Assembly: GCA_029858165.1 (NCBI GenBank)
Contig: JAOUFO010000065.1
Span: 1-8,541 of the forward strand
Origin: Deltaproteobacteria bacterium
GTDB lineage: Bacteria; SAR324; JACQKK01
Direction of reading: 5' to 3'
Length of the DNA stretch: 8,541 bases
The notes under the pieces are model-generated. The model was given only the letters and a program-made list of their open reading frames with translations. It ran no database searches and was not told the DNA's origin. This document shows positions 5,873 through 8,541 of this stretch, piece after piece. Position numbers and translations under genes: made by a program. How positions within the stretch are numbered: position 1 is the first letter of the stretch; each line of letters begins with the position of its first letter.

Positions 5873-6799
5873 ATGAAACCCATCAGGGGCCAAGGGAAGG
5901 TTTGGCCGGAAGAGCGGGCCTTGCGGGAAGGCAGGCTTTTGGTTGGCCGCGGGCTGTGGCCGGGGCGGGGAATCCGGGCAGGTCTGTTTTTTTGGGGGGG
6001 GATGGTTTTGCTGGCCTGGGGGGCGCCGGTCTGGGCCGCACCGCCCCAGGAGATGGGGCCGGGCCAGCCCCAAAAACCGGGTTCAGACCCGGATTTGGCC
6101 TTTGTGGAGCAACTCTATCAGACCGGGGACGATTTTCGGGCGGAAACCGAGATTCTGCGCCTGCTGCACACCCGTCCCCCCAACCCCCTGCGGGAAAAGC
6201 TGGAACTGACCCGCGCCAAGTTGTATTATCGCCAGGGTAGGTATCCCAGGGCGGCCATCCTGCTGGTTTCCCTGTTGGACAGGCCCCCCAACCGGAGCCT
6301 GTCCGACAGGGGGGGGGGAGACGGGGTGGAATCAGACGCCCGCCGCCTTTTGGGGTTTACCCTGGTGCGCCAGGGACGGATGGACGAAGCCCGCCAAACC
6401 CTGTATTTTCAGCCGGTGGACTCCCGATACCCCCTCCCGGCCTGGGGGGATGTCACCCTGGAACCTCCCTGGCCGGACCCGTCCACTGCCCGGGCCTGGT
6501 CCATCTGGTTGCCCGGCTCCGGCTTTTTTTACCTGGACCAACCCGCCAAAGGGGCGGCCGCGGTGGGGTTGAACCTGGGGTTTATCGGGGGGGCGGCCAT
6601 CACCTGGCAGCAGGGCAATACCGGGGCGGCCCTGGTGTTTTTGTTGCTGGAATGGGCATTGTACACCGGCGGCCGGGATGCGGCGCGGGATGAGGCGTTG
6701 CTCCTTAAAGAACAAGCCGCCTTTCAACGCCGAACCCAATGGCTGGAGCGGGCCGGAGAACCGGCTCTGCTGAAAATGGGTTTCAGCACCCCATTTTAA
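5873..6799 (+). CDS. Exported TPR-like protein with C-terminal hydrophobic module (DUF5683-like)
   Basis: I do not recognise a named gene. From ATG 5873 it is 308 residues. A long basic leader precedes a hydrophobic stretch (GLFFWGGMVLLAWGAPVWA) and a likely signal peptidase site near residue 55. Residues about 73-177 look like TPR helical hairpins (FRAETEILRLL, AKLYYRQGRYPRAAILLVSLL, LLGFTLVRQGRMDEARQTL). After a proline-rich link comes IWLPGSGFFYLDQPAKGAAAV (about 211-231) and two hydrophobic segments (about 228-243 and 250-267), a pattern like the small membrane modules (LPG-x-G-x-x-Y-x-x-x-x-x-KGA) found behind TPR regions in many Gram-negative proteins. The start is uncertain: ATG 5843 is possible, and TTG 5939, with GGGAAGG about seven bases upstream, would give a compact, textbook signal peptide. 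A run of ten G lies in the coding region at 6309-6318. First gene of a probable three-gene operon. Confidence 0.7.
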   Translation: MKPIRGQGKVWPEERALREGRLLVGRGLWPGRGIRAGLFFWGGMVLLAWGAPVWAAPPQEMGPGQPQKPGSDPDLAFVEQLYQTGDDFRAETEILRLLHTRPPNPLREKLELTRAKLYYRQGRYPRAAILLVSLLDRPPNRSLSDRGGGDGVESDARRLLGFTLVRQGRMDEARQTLYFQPVDSRYPLPAWGDVTLEPPWPDPSTARAWSIWLPGSGFFYLDQPAKGAAAVGLNLGFIGGAAITWQQGNTGAALVFLLLEWALYTGGRDAARDEALLLKEQAAFQRRTQWLERAGEPALLKMGFSTPF

Positions 6800-6803
6800 G
6801 GTG
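6798..6803 (+). promoter_or_regulatory. Ribosome binding site overlapping the upstream stop codon
   Basis: AAGGTG shares its first two bases with the TAA stop of the preceding gene and sits seven bases before ATG 6811. This decides the start of the SH3 gene over the in-frame ATG at 6739 inside the upstream gene, and suggests translational coupling of the two. Confidence 0.6.
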
Positions 6804-6810
6804 TTCGCTT

Positions 6811-7416
6811 ATGGCTCTAAGTTTTCAAATTTTCGCTCCTTGGCCCGCCACACTTTGGAACACCTATAAGAAACCCATGCAACCAAACCATCCTTTCCCT
6901 TCCCTGATTTTATCCCCCAAAACCCTGGGGACATCCCTCCGACCCTGGTTGCCGCCAAGGGGAGGGATTCCCCTGGTGATGGCCGGGCTGATGCTGCTGC
7001 TGTCCTCCCTGCACCCTTTTCCCGCAGCGGCCCAGGATGGGACCGGAGTGGTGTGCGTTACCGCCCCCCGTGCGGTTTTGGTTGAGGGGCCGGGGGTGAA
7101 CTACACCCAAACCTGGGTGGTGGTGCGCCACACCCCCCTTCAATGGATGGGGACTCAGGGGGAATGGGTGAAGGTGAGAGACGTGGATGGGGATATTCAT
7201 TGGATTGTGGGCGCCATGGTGGACGAAAAATCCAAATGTGTGATGGTATCCCAGGATTTCGCCGATGTGCGGGACCAAAGCGGGGGAAAAGGCAAACTGA
7301 TTTACACGGCCACCCGCTATACCGTCTTTCACAAAATCGGGGAACAGGCCGATTGGACCGAGGTGGAACACGAAGGGCAGCATATGTGGGTGAAAACCGA
7401 CCGGCTGTGGCCCTAA
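6811..7416 (+). CDS. Exported protein with two SH3-like (SH3b) domains
   Basis: A 201-residue product. A hydrophobic segment GIPLVMAGLMLLLSSLHPF (52-70) ends in PAAAQDG, a good signal peptidase I site near residue 74. Two SH3-like repeats follow: about 82-137 (CVTAPRAVLVEGPGVNYTQTW ... WVKVRDVDGDIHWIVGAMV, with the family GPG turn) and about 143-200 (CVMVSQDFADVRD ... WTEVEHEGQHMWVKTDRLW). Such tandem SH3 proteins are common in Deltaproteobacteria and relatives and are thought to bind peptidoglycan or envelope partners; no catalytic domain is attached. The mature protein has exactly two cysteines (82, 143), one at the first strand of each repeat. Start: ATG 6811 has the best ribosome site, but it gives a long leader (about 50 residues before the hydrophobic core). 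ATG 6877 or GTG 6976 are alternatives; the last would leave a signal peptide with no basic residue. Confidence 0.8.
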   Translation: MALSFQIFAPWPATLWNTYKKPMQPNHPFPSLILSPKTLGTSLRPWLPPRGGIPLVMAGLMLLLSSLHPFPAAAQDGTGVVCVTAPRAVLVEGPGVNYTQTWVVVRHTPLQWMGTQGEWVKVRDVDGDIHWIVGAMVDEKSKCVMVSQDFADVRDQSGGKGKLIYTATRYTVFHKIGEQADWTEVEHEGQHMWVKTDRLWP

Positions 7417-7445
7417 AATCAGCCGTTGCACAAAAACCATTCTAT

Positions 7446-7454
7446 AAGGTGAGG
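7446..7454 (+). promoter_or_regulatory. Strong ribosome binding site
   Basis: AAGGTGAGG lies six bases before ATG 7461 and is the best Shine-Dalgarno match in the window. It fixes the start of the third operon gene, whose reading frame is otherwise open back to 7143 through the SH3 gene. Confidence 0.7.
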
Positions 7455-7460
7455 CAAACC

Positions 7461-8225
7461 ATGAGAGGGGTGATTTTCCTCAAACCGTTTGAATATCAGG
7501 TGGAATCCCAGGCCGAGGAACTGTGCCAGGGAAGCCTGATGGAAGGGACCCTGACCCTGACCAACCGGGGGGAAGATGTGCCGGACGCCAGGGTGGAACT
7601 GGCCCTGGCCTACGGGGATTTCAAAAAGGTAAAAGCCGGCCATCAGGCGTTTGAGGAGGTAAGCAGTCAGGTGTTGGGAGAACGGCTGGCCCTCAAAACG
7701 GGGGAATCCACCCGGATTTCCTGGCGTTTGGAATTGCCTTTCAGCGGACCGGCCACCACCCGGTTTGGCAGCCTGTTTTTGTTGTATGGCCGCTCGGTGA
7801 AGGAGGAGGGGGGGTTCGGCAGGCTGGATTTGCAGGTGGGGCTGGCCCCGGCGGTGGTCACCTTTTTGACGGTGGTGGAAACCCGGTTTTCATTCACCGA
7901 AGGGGGGCGCAGATTTGCCAACGGGTTTATGGAAACCGAATTGATCCCTCCGGGGAATTTTCCCACCCTGGAAGAACTGATTTTAAAAACCCGTTTGGAT
8001 GAAACCGGCCTGAATCTGGTGTTTGCCTTTCAATTAAAAGCGTTTGCCCGGGGCGCCCAAAAAGGGGTGCAAAAGCGCCTTTTGGAGGTAAGCAGGCATA
8101 TTCCCGCAGACCTGTTGATGCTGAATCCTTCCACCCCCAACCGGCCCTTGTTTCAGCAACTGTTCCGCAGTGTGTTGGAAGAAGCCACCCCTGCCGCCTT
8201 GGTCGGGGATGGGCACCTCGCTTAA
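7461..8225 (+). CDS. Arrestin-fold, Spo0M-like protein (tentative)
   Basis: A 254-residue protein without signal peptide or membrane segment, so probably cytoplasmic. The first half has the layout of the Spo0M/arrestin-like family: a polar edge strand with GSLMEGTLTLTNRGEDVPDARVELALAY (24-51), then ERLALKTGESTRISWRLELPFSGPATT (74-100), matching the family's 'L x x G E x x x I x F x L x L P x x x P x T' pattern, followed by FGSLFLLYGRSV and LDLQVGLAPAVVTFLTVVETRFSF (122-145). The second half (LIPPGNFPTLEELILKTRLDETGLNLVFAFQLKAF, then a helical tail) has no Spo0M counterpart I recognise. B. subtilis Spo0M is a sporulation-control protein, but homologues occur in many non-sporulating bacteria with unclear roles. 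Last gene of the three-gene set, 44 bases after the SH3 gene and 53 bases before the terminator. The existence of the gene is secure; the family is tentative. Confidence 0.5.
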   Translation: MRGVIFLKPFEYQVESQAEELCQGSLMEGTLTLTNRGEDVPDARVELALAYGDFKKVKAGHQAFEEVSSQVLGERLALKTGESTRISWRLELPFSGPATTRFGSLFLLYGRSVKEEGGFGRLDLQVGLAPAVVTFLTVVETRFSFTEGGRRFANGFMETELIPPGNFPTLEELILKTRLDETGLNLVFAFQLKAFARGAQKGVQKRLLEVSRHIPADLLMLNPSTPNRPLFQQLFRSVLEEATPAALVGDGHLA

Positions 8226-8278
8226 AAGGGCCCATCGCAAAAGGTGTTTTCCCAACCCCCTTCCGAAACAGAGAGGAT

Positions 8279-8316
8279 GGATGGGGGGTCGGCGAACCTC
8301 CATCCCCTTATTTTTT
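8279..8316 (+). terminator. Intrinsic terminator of the three-gene operon
   Basis: The strand 8279-8289 (GGATGGGGGGT) pairs with 8296-8305 (ACCTCCATCC), giving about ten base pairs with one bulged G and one G-U pair and a CGGCGA loop. TTATTTTTT follows at 8308-8316. It begins 53 bases after the third gene's stop and has the right polarity for it. Confidence 0.8.
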
Positions 8317-8391
8317 CAGGTCATTGGAAAAAACCCATTCAGGGCAAAGGGCGAAGAGAAAAGGCGGGGCAAGCCCATCCGAAGGATCCGG

Positions 8392-8420
8392 TTGACATCC
8401 GGGTCGCAATTCGTTAAACC
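8392..8420 (+). promoter_or_regulatory. Possible promoter near the right edge
   Basis: A perfect -35 hexamer TTGACA (8392-8397) is followed after 16-17 bases by TTAAAC/TAAACC, which match only three of six -10 positions. It lies downstream of the terminator and points towards the window edge. The weak -10 keeps this tentative. Confidence 0.25.
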
Positions 8421-8496
8421 TTCCTTAGCGGTACAGACTTATCCCCCGCATAACCGTTTGGCGGAAAAACAAAGCCTGGCGGTCAGGAATCCATTT

Positions 8497-8510
8497 TATC
8501 TTTTAAGATA
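8497..8510. repeat. AT-rich palindrome, possible operator
   Basis: TATCTT (8497-8502) and AAGATA (8505-8510) are perfect inverted arms around TT. This stands out in GC-rich DNA and sits downstream of the possible promoter, a position typical of a repressor site. A T run follows, but a 6-bp A/T stem is too weak for a terminator. Confidence 0.35.
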
Positions 8511-8541
8511 TTTTTGGTCGGGATGGTCCGGCGTGGCGGGC

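Larger units (their letters stand above)
8317..8541. other. Non-coding right end
   Basis: With the terminator region, 8226-8541 contains no open frame I would call a gene on either strand. The part after the terminator is likely the upstream region of a gene beyond the window; it holds a consensus -35 hexamer (8392) and an AT-rich palindrome (8497-8510). No tRNA or other RNA gene is recognisable. Confidence 0.5.

Overview
The window looks like chromosomal DNA from a GC-rich, Gram-negative-type bacterium. Two products carry Sec-type signal sequences, the housekeeping genes (uvrB, recO, thiI) are intact, and runs of 7-10 G or C are common in coding and non-coding DNA alike. The tandem SH3 protein, the TPR-plus-hydrophobic-tail protein and the ComFB-type zinc protein together recall deltaproteobacterial (Desulfobacterota-like) or related lineages. 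That placement is an inference; no rRNA or lineage marker is present. I see no phage, transposon or plasmid genes.

Left end (1-523): no convincing gene. It opens with two near-identical copies of a ~44-base repeat, each with perfect 8-base inverted arms, separated by a spacer containing a small GCAA-loop hairpin. Further in are a perfect GC-rich palindrome and a hairpin just past the 3' end of a minus-strand globin gene. The single-domain globin (524-958, minus) and uvrB (1235-3214, plus) are divergent, and a promoter-like pair can be read on each strand of the 276-base gap.

Centre (3215-5706): single genes in alternating orientation. A small ComFB-family protein (minus) converges on uvrB and diverges from recO (plus), which in turn converges on thiI (minus) with only 21 bases between their ends. 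uvrB acts in nucleotide excision repair, recO in RecF-pathway recombination, and thiI in tRNA 4-thiouridine and/or thiazole sulfur transfer. This ThiI lacks the C-terminal rhodanese domain.

Right part (5873-8225): a tight three-gene plus-strand set that is the least understood part of the window. It encodes an exported TPR-like protein ending in a small hydrophobic module, an exported tandem SH3-like protein, and a cytoplasmic arrestin-fold (Spo0M-like) candidate. The Shine-Dalgarno sequence of the second gene overlaps the stop codon of the first, and a good intrinsic terminator follows the third, so the three probably form one operon. I infer an envelope-related job but cannot name it. The last ~225 bases hold no gene; they contain a consensus -35 box and an AT-rich palindrome that may belong to a gene beyond the window.
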